A stretch of 64,000 nucleotides of DNA from Geodermatophilus obscurus DSM 43160 (GTDB taxonomy: Bacteria > Actinomycetota > Actinomycetes > Mycobacteriales > Geodermatophilaceae): NCBI RefSeq assembly GCF_000025345.1, contig NC_013757.1:620001-684000 (forward strand), read 5' to 3'. Every line of letters starts with the position of its first letter. The first letter of the stretch is position 1. The notes below the pieces were generated by a model. The model was not told where the DNA came from and did no database searches. It saw only the letters and a list, made by a program, of their open reading frames with translations. Both the position numbers and the translations under genes were made by a program. This document shows positions 8,222 to 16,592 of the stretch, piece by piece.

Positions 8222-9010
8222 GTGACCATCCCCGTCCGTCCCGGCGCCGGTCGTCCCGGAACCCGCCCGGCCGCTGCCGACCCGCTCGCCGCGCTGCTCG
8301 ACCTGCCCGGCGTGCGGGACGCCGCCGAGGGCGCCCGGGCCGGCATCGACCGCCTGCTCCGGCACCGGCTGATGCGCAACCGGTCGGCCGAGGTCAGCAC
8401 CGAGTCGGCGCTGCGCGGCGCTCGTGCGTCCGCCGCGCTCGAGGGCGTCGACGTCCCGCTGGCCGACCTGCGGGCCGGGCAGGTCGACGACCCGGTCGTG
8501 CAGGGCTCGCTGCGGACCTCGGTCGCCCTCGGCTCGATGATGGAGACCTGGTCCCGGGCGCCGGGCCAGGTGCTGGCCCGGCTGCACGTGCTGGCCGCGG
8601 CGGACCTCGCCGACCGCGCCGGCCTCGGCCGCCCGGGTGCCCACGCCGGGCCCCGGCTCGCCGGCCTGTTCTCCCTGGTCACCGGGGAGAGCTCCGTGCC
8701 GGCCGTCGTGCTGGCCGCCGTCGTGCACGGCGAGCTGGCCGCGATCGCCCCGTTCGGCACCGCCGACGGCGTCGTCGCCCGCGCGGCCGCCCGGCTCACC
8801 GGCATCACCCGCGGGCTGGACCCCAAGGCCGTCTCGGTGCCCGAGGTCGGCTTCGCGGAGCTCGGCCGCGAGGAGTACGCCCGCGCACTGGCCGGTTACG
8901 CCTCCGGGCAGCCCGAGGGCGTGGCCGGGTGGCTGGTGCACTGCTGCCGCGCCACCGAGCACGGGGCGCTGGAGGGGTTGGCCATCGCCGAGGCCCTGCT
9001 TCGCGGCTGA
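8222..9010 (+). CDS. Fic-fold-like protein with degenerate active site (Rv3662c-type 'oxidoreductase')
   Basis: 262 residues. By position next to the HAD hydrolase and Tad genes it corresponds to Rv3662c-type proteins, often labelled oxidoreductase; I see no nucleotide-binding motif for that label. The sequence instead resembles Fic proteins. SAALEG at residues 70-75 fits the Fic inhibitory motif (S/T)xxxE(G/N). H169GELAAI leads into APFGTADGVVAR (176-187), which lines up without gaps with the catalytic HPFxxGNGRxxR, but His, Asn and the inner Arg are replaced by Ala, Asp and Val. It should therefore lack AMP-transfer activity and may be a scaffold or regulator. The GTG start follows GAGGAGGA supplied by the tandem repeat. 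Confidence 0.75.
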   Translation: MTIPVRPGAGRPGTRPAAADPLAALLDLPGVRDAAEGARAGIDRLLRHRLMRNRSAEVSTESALRGARASAALEGVDVPLADLRAGQVDDPVVQGSLRTSVALGSMMETWSRAPGQVLARLHVLAAADLADRAGLGRPGAHAGPRLAGLFSLVTGESSVPAVVLAAVVHGELAAIAPFGTADGVVARAAARLTGITRGLDPKAVSVPEVGFAELGREEYARALAGYASGQPEGVAGWLVHCCRATEHGALEGLAIAEALLRG

Positions 9011-9058
9011 GGTCCGGTCGTCCTGCGGCGGTCCGGGGCGGCGGCGAGACTGTCGGTC

Positions 9059-10027
9059 GTGCGCTACCTCGACGTCGACGGGCTCGGTGCGGTCAGCCGG
9101 GTCGGCCTCGGTACCTGGCAGTTCGGCTCCCGCGAGTGGGGCTATGGCGACGCCTACGCTTCCGGCGAGGCCAAGGCGATCGTCCGGCGGGCCCGCGAGC
9201 TGGGCACCACCCTGTTCGACACCGCGGAGGTCTACGGCTTCGGCCGCAGCGAGCGGATCCTCGGGGAGGCACTGGGCGAAGAGCGCGCCGAGGTCGTCGT
9301 CGCCAGCAAGGTCTTCCCGGTGGCCCCGTTCCCGCCGGTGGTCCGCCACCGGCTGGCCGGCAGCGCCCGCCGCCTGGAGCTGGACCGCGTGCCGCTCTAC
9401 CAGGTGCACCAGCCCAACCCGGTGGTGCCCGACACGGTGACCATGCCCGGGATGCGGCAGCTGCTCGACGCCGGCCGCATCGGCGCGGTGGGCGTCTCCA
9501 ACTACTCGCTCGCGCGGTGGCAGGCCGCCGACGCCGCCCTCGGCCGGCCGGTCGTCAGCAACCAGGTGCACTTCTCCCTGGCGGCGCCGTCGGCCCTCGA
9601 CGACCTGGTGCCCTTCGCCGAGCGGGAGGGTCGGATGGTGATGGCCTACAGCCCACTGGCCCAGGGCCTGCTCGGGGGGCGCTACGGGGTCGACAACCGG
9701 CCCGGCGGCGTCCGCGCGGCCAACCCGCTCTTCGGCACCGAGAACCTGCGCCGCGCCGAGCCGCTGCTCGGCGTCCTCCGCGAGGTGGCCGCGGCCCACG
9801 CCGTCGCACCCGCGCAGATCGCGCTGGCCTGGCTGGTCTCCCTGCCGCGGGTGGTGGTGATCCCGGGCGCGTCGAGCGTCGCGCAGGTCGAGGCCAACGC
9901 CGCGGCCGCCGACATCGACCTGCGGCCGGACGAGCAGGCGGCGCTCACCGCGGCCGCGCGGGCGTTCCGGCCGGTGTCCGCGGTGCGCACGCTCGTCGAG
10001 CGGGTGCGGGAGCGCCTGCCGGTCTGA
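9059..10027 (+). CDS. Aldo/keto reductase
   Basis: 322 residues of the NAD(P)H-dependent aldo/keto reductase superfamily, a cytosolic TIM barrel that reduces aldehydes and ketones. The catalytic tetrad is visible: Asp54 and Tyr59 in LFDTAEVYG, Lys84 in VASKVF and His117 in YQVHQPN. The cofactor-binding region follows (GVSNYSLARWQ, then AYSPLAQGLL and VVIPGASSVAQVEAN). The GTG at 9059 lies 48 nt after the preceding gene; no strong ribosome site is seen. The substrate cannot be inferred. It faces the HAD hydrolase across a repeat-filled spacer. Confidence 0.92.
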   Translation: MRYLDVDGLGAVSRVGLGTWQFGSREWGYGDAYASGEAKAIVRRARELGTTLFDTAEVYGFGRSERILGEALGEERAEVVVASKVFPVAPFPPVVRHRLAGSARRLELDRVPLYQVHQPNPVVPDTVTMPGMRQLLDAGRIGAVGVSNYSLARWQAADAALGRPVVSNQVHFSLAAPSALDDLVPFAEREGRMVMAYSPLAQGLLGGRYGVDNRPGGVRAANPLFGTENLRRAEPLLGVLREVAAAHAVAPAQIALAWLVSLPRVVVIPGASSVAQVEANAAAADIDLRPDEQAALTAAARAFRPVSAVRTLVERVRERLPV

Positions 10028-10069
10028 GCGTCGGCTCCGTCGCCGACGGCCCCCGTGCAGAGTCCGCCG

Positions 10070-10172
10070 CGGCCCCGTCCCGGGTCCCGGCCCCCTGCAG
10101 GGTCCGCCGCGAGCTTGCGAGCGGTGGGGGCAGGGGGTCCTTGCAGAGGGGTGGGTAGGACGGGGTCCTTCC
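10070..10172. repeat. GC-rich palindromic intergenic repeat (family B) between convergent genes
   Basis: This copy carries CCCGTCCCGGGTCCCGGCC, CCCTGCAGGGTCCGCCGCGAG, CTTGCGAGCGGTGGGGG and the end GGACGGGGTCCTTCCTCA. It fills the gap between the aldo/keto reductase and the HAD hydrolase, which end towards each other. Confidence 0.65.
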
Positions 10173-11015
10173 TCAGGCGCCGCGGCGCCGCCAGCGGCCG
10201 GGCACCGGTGCCGGCGGGGTCGCGGCGGCTACGCGCAGGGCACGCCGGCGGGCGTACCAGGCCAGGCCCACGACCGCGGCGCCCACGCTCATGGCCGCAC
10301 CGGTGACCACCGGCGCGGACGGGACCGGAAAGCGCGACCCCATGGTCACCGGCCAGGTGAACTCGAGCACCGGCCAGCCGTGCTCGGTCGCGGCCTTCCG
10401 CAGCGCCCGGTCGGGGTTGACCGCCGTCGGGTGCCCCACGGCCTTGAGCATCGGCAGGTCAGTGATCGAGTCGCTGTAGGCGTAGCAGTCGGCCAGGTCG
10501 TAGCCGCTCTCCGCGGCCACCTCCCGGACGGCGACCGCCTTGTTCGCCCCATAGGCGTAGAAGTCGATCTCGCCGGTGTAGTGGCCGTCGACGGTCACCA
10601 TGCGCGTGGCCACCACGCGGTCGACGCCGAGCATCTCGCCGATCGGCTCGACCATCTCCGCCCCGCTGCTGGAGACGATGACGATCTCCCGGCCGGCCGC
10701 CCGGTGCTCCTCGATCAGGTCGGCCGCCTCGGCGTACACCATCGGCTCGACGATGTCGTGCAGCGTCTCGCGCACGATCTCGTGGACCGTGGCGACGTCC
10801 CACCCGGTGCACATCTCGGTGATCTGCGCCCGCATGCGCTCCATCTGCGGCGCGTCGGCGCCGGCGAGGGAGAAGACGAACTGCGCGTAGGCGCCCTTGA
10901 GGACGGCGCGCCGGTTGATCAGCCCGCCCTGGAAGAACGGACGGCCGAAGGCCAGGGTGCTGGACTTGGCGATGACGGTCTTGTCCAGGTCGAAGAACGC
11001 CGCTGCGCGGGTCAC
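10173..11015 (-). CDS. HAD-IB family hydrolase with C-terminal membrane anchor
   Basis: 280 residues, related to SerB-type phosphatases and matching Rv3661 by context. Motif I FFDLDKTV carries the nucleophile Asp9 and Asp11; motif II is VIVSSSGAEMVEP; motif IV is AYSDSITDLPML. A hydrophobic stretch near the C-terminus (VVTGAAMSVGAAVVGLAWYA) followed by basic residues suggests a tail anchor. Family members hydrolyse phosphomonoesters; the substrate here is unknown. It is divergent from the Tad operon. The start is a GTG at 11015, with TACAGT 8 nt upstream on this strand as a possible leaderless -10. Confidence 0.9.
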   Translation of the reverse strand: MTRAAAFFDLDKTVIAKSSTLAFGRPFFQGGLINRRAVLKGAYAQFVFSLAGADAPQMERMRAQITEMCTGWDVATVHEIVRETLHDIVEPMVYAEAADLIEEHRAAGREIVIVSSSGAEMVEPIGEMLGVDRVVATRMVTVDGHYTGEIDFYAYGANKAVAVREVAAESGYDLADCYAYSDSITDLPMLKAVGHPTAVNPDRALRKAATEHGWPVLEFTWPVTMGSRFPVPSAPVVTGAAMSVGAAVVGLAWYARRRALRVAAATPPAPVPGRWRRRGA

Positions 11016-11142
11016 GGTTCACGACTGTAGGTGTGCCGGACGACTGTGACGTGGCGCACGAACGCGTCCACACCCGTTCGGGTCGTCCACAGATCCCGGC
11101 CGCCCCTCGCGCCCCGTCCGTTCCCGGGCTGGGCTGGCGGGC

Positions 11143-12216
11143 GTGTCCGCGTTCCGGTCCCCGCCCACCCGCCTGCTCGTCGCCAGCGCCGACGAGGAGC
11201 TGCTCGACGACCTGCTGAGGCTGCTCGCCGCCGCGGGCACCGAACCCGAGGTCGCCACGGCCGGTCCGGCGTTGCGCCGCGCCCACCGGGAGGCACCCCT
11301 GGTGCTGCTGGGTGCCGACGTCCTGACCTCCGCGCCGGTACGGGGCCTGCCCCGCCGTGCCGGCGTCGTGGTCGTGGCACCGGGGGAGCTGCCCGCCCCG
11401 GTCTGGGCGGCCGCGGTGGAGCAGGGCGCCGAGCGGGTCGCTGTGCTGCCCGCGGACGAGGGCTGGCTGGTGTCCCGGGTGGCCTCGGCGCTGCGCCGTC
11501 CGGTCGACCGCGGCCGGCTCGTCGCCGTCGGCGGGAGCTGCGGCGGCGCCGGGGTGAGCACGCTGGCGGCGGCGCTCGCGCTGGCCGCCGCACCCGGCTC
11601 GGACGGCGTACTGCTGGTCGACACCGACGGGTGGGGCGGTGGGCTGGACCTGCTGCTCGGCGCCGAGCGGGACGAGGGCCTGCGCTGGCCGGAGCTCGCC
11701 GGGCTGCGCGGCCGGGTGGCCGGCGACGCGCTCATGGCCGCGCTACCCGAGGTCGCTGGCGTCTCGGTGCTCGCGGCCTCGCGGTCAGCGCCCGGGGAGG
11801 TCCCGGCGGAGGCGCTGACCGCCGTGGTCGAGGCGGCGCGCGCGGGTGGCCGGCCGGTGGTGGTCGACCTGCCCCGCACGGCGGGCGCCGAGGCGACCGC
11901 CGCCGTGCTCGCCGAGGCCGACCTCGCGGTGCTCGTCGTCCCGGCCCGCCTGCTGGTCGAGCCCGCCGGAGCGGGCCGGTCCGTGCCGTGGTCCGCGGCG
12001 CAGCTGGTGGTGCGCCCGGTGCCCGGCGGGCTGTCCACCGACGAGGTCGCCGACGTCGTGGGTCGGCCGGTGCTGGGGGAGCTGGGTACCGACCGCAGCG
12101 CGCTGCCCCGCGGAGAGCAGGGCCGGCCACCGCAGGTGGGCGCGCGCTCGCCGCTGGGTGCGCTGTCCCGCCGGCTGCTCGCCGAGCTGGCCCGGGTGGA
12201 CGGCGCGGCGGCGTGA
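11143..12216 (+). CDS. ssd: Septum-site-determining-like / CpaE-type protein Ssd of the Tad locus
   Basis: 357 residues, first gene of the Tad pilus operon, in the position of Rv3660c. An N-terminal response-regulator-like region (LLVASADEELLDDLLRLLAA, residues 11-30) is followed by a MinD/ParA-like ATPase region. The deviant Walker A GGSCGGAGVST (130-140) has no lysine at either usual position, a feature also described for actinobacterial Ssd proteins. CpaE-type proteins localise the Tad machinery at a cell pole in other bacteria. Its stop overlaps the start of tadA, so the genes are co-translated. Confidence 0.85.
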   Translation: MSAFRSPPTRLLVASADEELLDDLLRLLAAAGTEPEVATAGPALRRAHREAPLVLLGADVLTSAPVRGLPRRAGVVVVAPGELPAPVWAAAVEQGAERVAVLPADEGWLVSRVASALRRPVDRGRLVAVGGSCGGAGVSTLAAALALAAAPGSDGVLLVDTDGWGGGLDLLLGAERDEGLRWPELAGLRGRVAGDALMAALPEVAGVSVLAASRSAPGEVPAEALTAVVEAARAGGRPVVVDLPRTAGAEATAAVLAEADLAVLVVPARLLVEPAGAGRSVPWSAAQLVVRPVPGGLSTDEVADVVGRPVLGELGTDRSALPRGEQGRPPQVGARSPLGALSRRLLAELARVDGAAA

Positions 12217-13352
12217 GTGGGGTGCTGGTCGACCGGGTCCGCGCACGGCTGGTCCTCGAGCCCGGGGTGCCGACGCGTGCCGCCGTCGCCGCGCTGGTCC
12301 GGGAGGAGTCCGGTGGCCTGCTCGGCGACGACGACGTCCTGCAGGCGGTCCGCGACGCCGTGGACGAGCTGGCCGGCGCCGGTCCGCTGGAGCCACTGCT
12401 GCGCGAGCCCGGGGTGAGCGACGTGCTCGTCAACGGCCCCGACCAGGTGTGGGTCGACCGGGGCGGCGGGCTGGAGCGCACGCTCGTGCGCTTCCCGGAC
12501 GAGGACGCGGTGCGCCGTCTCGCCGTCCGCCTGGCCGCCGCGGCCGGACGCCGGCTCGACGACGCCGCCCCCTGGGTGGACGCCGGTCTGCCCGACGGCA
12601 CCCGGCTGCACGCGGTCCTGCCGCCGGTGTCCGGCAGCGGGACCTGCCTGTCCCTGCGGGTGCTGCGCCGGGCCTCGCTGTCCCTCGCCGACCTGGCCGC
12701 GCGGGGCGCCTTCCCCGGCACGTCCGGCGACCTGTTGCAGGCGCTGGTCGCCGGGCGGCGGGCGTTCCTGGTCACCGGCGGCACCGGCTCGGGCAAGACG
12801 ACGCTGCTGTCCGCGCTGCTCGGCCTCGTCCCCTCCGGGGAGCGGCTGGTGCTGTGCGAGGACGCCCCGGAGCTGGTGCCGGCGCACCCGCACGTCGTCC
12901 GGCTGGCCACCCGGCCGCCCAACGTCGAGGGCGTCGGCGAGGTGACGCTGCGCGACCTGGTCCGCCAGGCGCTGCGGATGCGGCCGGACCGGCTCGTGGT
13001 GGGCGAGGTGCGCGGGGCGGAGGTCACCGATCTGCTCACCGCGCTCAACACCGGGCACGACGGCGGCTGCGGCACCCTGCACGCCAACCGGCCGGCCGAG
13101 GTCCCGGCGCGGCTCGAGGCGCTCGGGGTGGCCGCGGGGCTGGACCGGCTGGCCGTGCACAGCCAGGCCGCCGCGGCCCTGTCCGCGGTGGTGCACCTGC
13201 GGCGCACGCCGTCCGGACGGCGGGTCGAGGAGGTCGGCGTGGTGCGCCGCGCCGGGGACCTGGTCGTCGTGGAGTCCGGCTGGCGGGCCGACGGCGGTTC
13301 CTGTCCGGGTGCGCCGCTGCTGGCGGACCTGCTCTCGGCGGGGCGCGGGTGA
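12213..13352 (+). CDS. tadA: Tad pilus assembly ATPase TadA/CpaF
   Basis: 379 residues of the type II/IV secretion ATPase family that powers pilus assembly at the inner membrane. Visible are the N-terminal domain motif GVSDVLVNGPDQVWVDR, Walker A GGTGSGKTT near residues 189-197, the Asp box (LCEDAPEL), Walker B region DRLVVGEVRG and the His box GHDGGCGTLHAN. The GTG at 12213 overlaps the ssd stop (GTGA) and the 3' end overlaps tadB the same way. Length is normal for actinobacterial TadA. Confidence 0.95.
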   Translation: MSGVLVDRVRARLVLEPGVPTRAAVAALVREESGGLLGDDDVLQAVRDAVDELAGAGPLEPLLREPGVSDVLVNGPDQVWVDRGGGLERTLVRFPDEDAVRRLAVRLAAAAGRRLDDAAPWVDAGLPDGTRLHAVLPPVSGSGTCLSLRVLRRASLSLADLAARGAFPGTSGDLLQALVAGRRAFLVTGGTGSGKTTLLSALLGLVPSGERLVLCEDAPELVPAHPHVVRLATRPPNVEGVGEVTLRDLVRQALRMRPDRLVVGEVRGAEVTDLLTALNTGHDGGCGTLHANRPAEVPARLEALGVAAGLDRLAVHSQAAAALSAVVHLRRTPSGRRVEEVGVVRRAGDLVVVESGWRADGGSCPGAPLLADLLSAGRG

Positions 13353-14143
13353 CCGGCGGACTGCTGCTCCTCGCCGGCGCCCTGCTGCTGTGGCCGGGAC
13401 CCGCGGCGCTCGCACGGCAGCGGTGGCGGTCGGTCGTGCGTTCCGCGGACGTCGGCCTCCGACCGGCGCTCGGCGTCCCGCTGCCGGCCGTCGCGGCGAC
13501 CGCCGCCGGCGCGGTCGCCGCTCTGCTGAGCACCCCGCTGGTCGCGGCCCTCGCCGGTGGCTGCGCGGCGCTCGCCGCCCGTGCCGAGCTGCGTCGCCGG
13601 GCCGGCGCGCAGGAGGAGGCCCGGCTGGCGGCGCTGGTCGAGGCGCTGACCGGCCTGGGCGCGGAGCTGCGCAGCGGCCGGTCGCTGGACGAGGCCACCC
13701 GTGCCGCCGTCGCCGCGTGCGCGGACGACGACAGCGGCCGGGCGCTGGCCCGGGCGGTCCGCTCGCCGGGAGACGGCGCCGGGGAGGCCGACGACGGCGG
13801 CGAGCTCGGGCGGGCCCTGGGCCGGGTGGCGGCGGCCGCGCGGCTGAGCGCGCGCACCGGCTGCTCGCTGGCCGCTGTCGTCGGCGCGGTGGAGGACGAC
13901 CTGCGCGCCCGGTCCCGGCACCGGTTGGAGCTCCGCTCGGCCACCGCCGGGTCACGGGCCAGCGCCGCCCTGCTCGCCGGGCTCCCCGTCCTGGGGCTGG
14001 TCATGGGCGGCGGCGTGGGTGCCGACCCGTGGCGGGTGCTGACCACCACGGGGACCGGTCAGCTGCTGCTCGTGGCCGGCGTCGGGCTGGAGGTCGCCGG
14101 GCTGGTCTGGTCGGCGCGGCTGGTCCGCCGGGCCGTGCGGTGA
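13349..14143 (+). CDS. tadB: Tad pilus inner-membrane protein TadB (type II secretion F-like)
   Basis: 264 residues. N-terminal hydrophobic segments (LLLLAGALLLW, then LPAVAATAAGAVAALLSTPL), a cytoplasmic helical region with LVEALTGLGAELRSGRSLDEA, and two C-terminal membrane segments (ALLAGLPVLGLVMGGG, then LLLVAGVGLEVAGLVW) give the usual F-domain layout of TadB. It forms the membrane platform with TadC above the TadA ATPase. The GTG start overlaps the stop of tadA by 4 nt and the stop overlaps tadC by 4 nt. Confidence 0.88.
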   Translation: MTGGLLLLAGALLLWPGPAALARQRWRSVVRSADVGLRPALGVPLPAVAATAAGAVAALLSTPLVAALAGGCAALAARAELRRRAGAQEEARLAALVEALTGLGAELRSGRSLDEATRAAVAACADDDSGRALARAVRSPGDGAGEADDGGELGRALGRVAAAARLSARTGCSLAAVVGAVEDDLRARSRHRLELRSATAGSRASAALLAGLPVLGLVMGGGVGADPWRVLTTTGTGQLLLVAGVGLEVAGLVWSARLVRRAVR

Positions 14144-14865
14144 GCGCCGCTGTGGTCGCGCTCGTGCTGGCGAGTGCCCTGCTGTGCTGGCCGGTGCGGT
14201 CGCCGGTCGCCGTCCGCGCCCGGTGGCTGGCCGCCCGGGACGGTGCAGGGCGCCCGCCGCAGCCCTCCGGTCCGGGCGCTGTGCGGCGGCGGTGGCTGCT
14301 GGCGGGCGCGACCGGCCTGGCCGCCGGGCTGCTGGTCGGCGGGGGTGCCGGGGTGGGAGTGGCCGGGCTCGTCGCGGTCGGCGGTGAACGGCTGCTGCGC
14401 CGCGGCAGCCGGGAGGGCGCGCGGGCCGGCCCGACACCCGAGGCGGACCTGCCCGTCGCCTGCGACCTGCTCGCGGTCTGCCTCGAGGCGGGCCTGCCCG
14501 TGGGTGGTGCGCTGGCCGCGGTGGCCGCCGCCCTGGCGGGTCCCCTCGGCCCCGAGCTGACCACGGTGGCCGGCCTCTACCGGCTGGGCGCGGCGCCGCG
14601 GCGGGCGTGGGCCGACGTGCCCGCCGAGCTGGCCGTCCTCGGCCGGGTCCTGGTGCGGGCGGGGGAGTCCGGCTCGACCGTCGTCCCGGCGCTGCGGTCG
14701 CTGGCCGGCGACGCCCGCGCCGAGCAGCGCAGCCGCGCCGACGCCGCCGTCCGGCGTGCCGGGGTCTGGGTGCTGGCGCCGCTGGGGGTCTGCTTCCTGC
14801 CGGCCTTCCTCTGCCTGGGCGTGGTGCCGCTGGTGCTCGGCATCGCGGCCGACGTCTTCGGCTGA
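14140..14865 (+). CDS. tadC: Tad pilus inner-membrane protein TadC (type II secretion F-like)
   Basis: 241 residues. The F-domain signature is clear: DLLAVCLEAGLPVGGALAAV, then LVRAGESGSTVVPALRSLA, and a C-terminal hydrophobic segment (PLGVCFLPAFLCLGVVPLVL). Two N-terminal membrane stretches precede it. It is the second platform subunit, paired with TadB. It starts at GTG 14140 by a 4-nt overlap and is followed after 121 nt by the pilin gene, the only sizeable gap in the operon. Confidence 0.9.
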   Translation: MSAAVVALVLASALLCWPVRSPVAVRARWLAARDGAGRPPQPSGPGAVRRRWLLAGATGLAAGLLVGGGAGVGVAGLVAVGGERLLRRGSREGARAGPTPEADLPVACDLLAVCLEAGLPVGGALAAVAAALAGPLGPELTTVAGLYRLGAAPRRAWADVPAELAVLGRVLVRAGESGSTVVPALRSLAGDARAEQRSRADAAVRRAGVWVLAPLGVCFLPAFLCLGVVPLVLGIAADVFG

Positions 14866-14986
14866 GCCCGGCGTCCACAGCGGGCGGTGGCGTCCACAGA
14901 TCCCGTCCGCGCCTGTGCCGGGTCCTCTCGTCCCGCGAGGGTCGGAGTGACGGCCCGGGAGGCGGGCCCGACACCGAGGAGGCACC

Positions 14987-15256
14987 GTGACCGCACCCTG
15001 CACGACGCGAACCGGCGACGAGGAGCTGCCCGACGCGGACGGCACCCCGGCCGAGGAGGGCCGGCCGCGCGGCCTGCGGGAGCGGTGGGCGCGCGTCCGG
15101 GCGGCCGGCGAGGCCGGGATGAGCACCGCCGAGTATGCCGTCGGGACCGTGGCCGCCTGCGCCTTCGCCGCCGTCCTCTACCGGGTGGTCACCGGGGGCT
15201 CGGTCGTCGACGGGCTCAGCGCGCTCGTCGCCGACGCGCTGGCGACCCTGTCCTGA
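14987..15256 (+). CDS. Flp-type pilin, DUF4244 family
   Basis: 89 residues. A hydrophilic leader of about 40 residues precedes GMSTAEYAVGTVAACAFAAV (residues 44-63), the type IV/Flp pilin signature: glycine before the cleavage site, Glu five residues after it and a long hydrophobic helix. DUF4244 pilins are the usual Flp subunits of actinobacterial Tad loci (compare Rv3656c). The leader is expected to be removed by a prepilin peptidase, not present in this window. GAGGCACC just before the GTG is a weak ribosome site. Its stop overlaps the next ATG by one base. Confidence 0.88.
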   Translation: MTAPCTTRTGDEELPDADGTPAEEGRPRGLRERWARVRAAGEAGMSTAEYAVGTVAACAFAAVLYRVVTGGSVVDGLSALVADALATLS

Positions 15257-15642
15257 TGGTCCGGCGGCGGCGCCGCGGCCGGCTCCGCGGTGAGGCGGGC
15301 ATGGTGACGGCCGAGACGGCGGTCGTGCTGCCGGTGCTGCTGTTCGTGCTCGCCGGTGCGGTCGCCGCGGTGACCGTCGTCGGAGCGCAGCTGCGGTGCG
15401 TCGACGCTGCCCGCGAGGGCGCCCGGGCGGCCGCCCGCGGCGAGGACACCTCGCTGGTGACCACGCTGGCCGGCCAGGCCGCGCCGGACGGGGCGGCGAC
15501 CACGGTGGCCGTCGGCGGAGCCACGGTCACCGTCACGGTCGCGGCACAGGTGGCGCCGCTCGGGCCAGTCCCGCTGCGGGTGCCGGTGTCGGCCTCCGCG
15601 GTGGCCCAGCGGGAGCCAGGCACCGCCGAGGCACCCGGGTGA
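15256..15642 (+). CDS. tadE: TadE-like minor pilin
   Basis: 128 residues. A basic N-terminus (MVRRRRRGRLRGEAG) is followed by MVTAETAVVLPVLLFVLAGA, the TadE-type signature with a pilin-like hydrophobic helix and conserved Glu. The rest is an extracytoplasmic domain rich in valine and threonine. TadE-like proteins are minor pseudopilins needed for Flp fibre assembly. The ATG shares its first base with the stop of the pilin gene, and the stop overlaps the next gene by 4 nt. It corresponds in position to Rv3655c. Confidence 0.85.
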   Translation: MVRRRRRGRLRGEAGMVTAETAVVLPVLLFVLAGAVAAVTVVGAQLRCVDAAREGARAAARGEDTSLVTTLAGQAAPDGAATTVAVGGATVTVTVAAQVAPLGPVPLRVPVSASAVAQREPGTAEAPG

Positions 15643-16007
15643 GCGCCGGGTCCCGGCCCGCGGGGGAGCGGGGGTCGGCCACGGTGTGGGTGGTCGCCCT
15701 GGCGGGTGTCCTGGCTGCGATCGGGGTGGCGGCGGTGCTGGTCGGAGCGGCGGTGGTCGGCCGGCACCGGGCCGCCGCCGCGGCCGACCTCGCCGCCCTG
15801 GCCGCGGCCGAGCACGCCGTCCGCGGCGACCCCGGCGCCTGTGCCGCGGCCGGGGAGGTGGCCGGCGCCAACGGTGCCCGGCTGACGGCCTGCACGGTGG
15901 GCGGCGGGGCGGTCGTCGAGGTCGCCGTCGAGGTCCCCGTCCGGCTCGGCCCGCTGGGCGTCAGCCGGGCCAGCGGCCGTGCCCGTGCCGGTCCGGTGGC
16001 GCCGTGA
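15639..16007 (+). CDS. TadE/TadG-like pilus protein (Rv3654c-type)
   Basis: 122 residues, last gene of the Tad operon. GERGSATVWVVALAGVLAAI near the N-terminus is a TadE/G-like signature followed by a membrane helix, and DLAALAAAEHAVRGDP is typical of this group. A short extracytoplasmic part has two cysteines (DPGACAAAGEV and LTACTVGG) that could form a disulfide. Start GTG overlaps the preceding stop. Actinobacterial annotations call the family 'helicase/secretion neighborhood TadE-like', and a helicase gene indeed lies 2 kb away. Confidence 0.8.
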   Translation: MSAGSRPAGERGSATVWVVALAGVLAAIGVAAVLVGAAVVGRHRAAAAADLAALAAAEHAVRGDPGACAAAGEVAGANGARLTACTVGGGAVVEVAVEVPVRLGPLGVSRASGRARAGPVAP

Positions 16008-16011
16008 GCTC

Positions 16012-16452
16012 CGGCCACCCGGCGGTCGCCGGAGCGGGCGGCAGGTGCTCGTGGACGGCCGGCCACTGCCCGGACGGCTCACGGTCGAAGACGATGGTCA
16101 TCCGCTCCCGCAGCTCGTCCCGCCCGGCCCGGGTGGAGGCCGTGGTGCGCACCTCGGCGGCTGCATCGGCGCGCGGCGTCACCGGTCGACCGTCTCCGGC
16201 GGCGGGCTGGACCGGACCCCGGCGGTCCACCCGGTGGACGGAGGCGCGGGGGTCGTCGGTCACCGGCGGCGCCACGGCCTCCTGCGCCGGGACCAGTCGC
16301 GGGCCGGCGGGGCCGAACTGGATGCGGAACAGGTCGAGGGGGCGCGACGTCCGCTCCGCGTCCGGGATCGTGTCGATCCCGTGCTGCTCTACCTCGGTGG
16401 CCCGCGGCCGCCGCTGCTCGGCCGCCGGCCCGGCGACCTCCGCTCCGCTCAT
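16012..16452 (-). pseudogene. Truncated NCS1-type permease 5' end joined to unrelated 3' sequence
   Basis: From ATG 16452, preceded by GGGAGGTG, the first 46 residues look like the start of an NCS1 (cytosine/purine/hydantoin) permease: VEQHGIDTIPDAERTSRPLD, then LFRIQFG. The family normally continues with about twelve membrane helices; none is present. The frame instead runs into proline- and arginine-rich sequence and then RMTIVFDREPSGQWPAVHEH, which resembles the C-terminal end of NTF2/SnoaL-like (AtzH-like) proteins. The simplest reading is an internal deletion that fused a permease 5' end to the 3' end of another gene of the same catabolic locus. The regulator next to it is divergent. The NTF2-like assignment is tentative. 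Confidence 0.55.
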
Positions 16453-16592
16453 GTGCACCTCCCGGTCCGGCGGTGGACCGACCACCGGGGTGCGCAGAGG
16501 CTAGAGCCGGGTTGCGCTGTGGACAACAGTCGTTTCCCGCCCGGTGACACGGCATGCTGAGAGGCCGAGCGGACGACGACGAGGGGGACGGC

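Noticed and set aside
7373..9799. 808-codon minus-strand frame joining the phosphatase to sequence opposite the Fic-like and aldo/keto reductase genes
   Set aside because: Only the first-transcribed 183 residues from 7924 match a family. The upstream part is antisense to two well-supported genes and crosses the tandem repeats.
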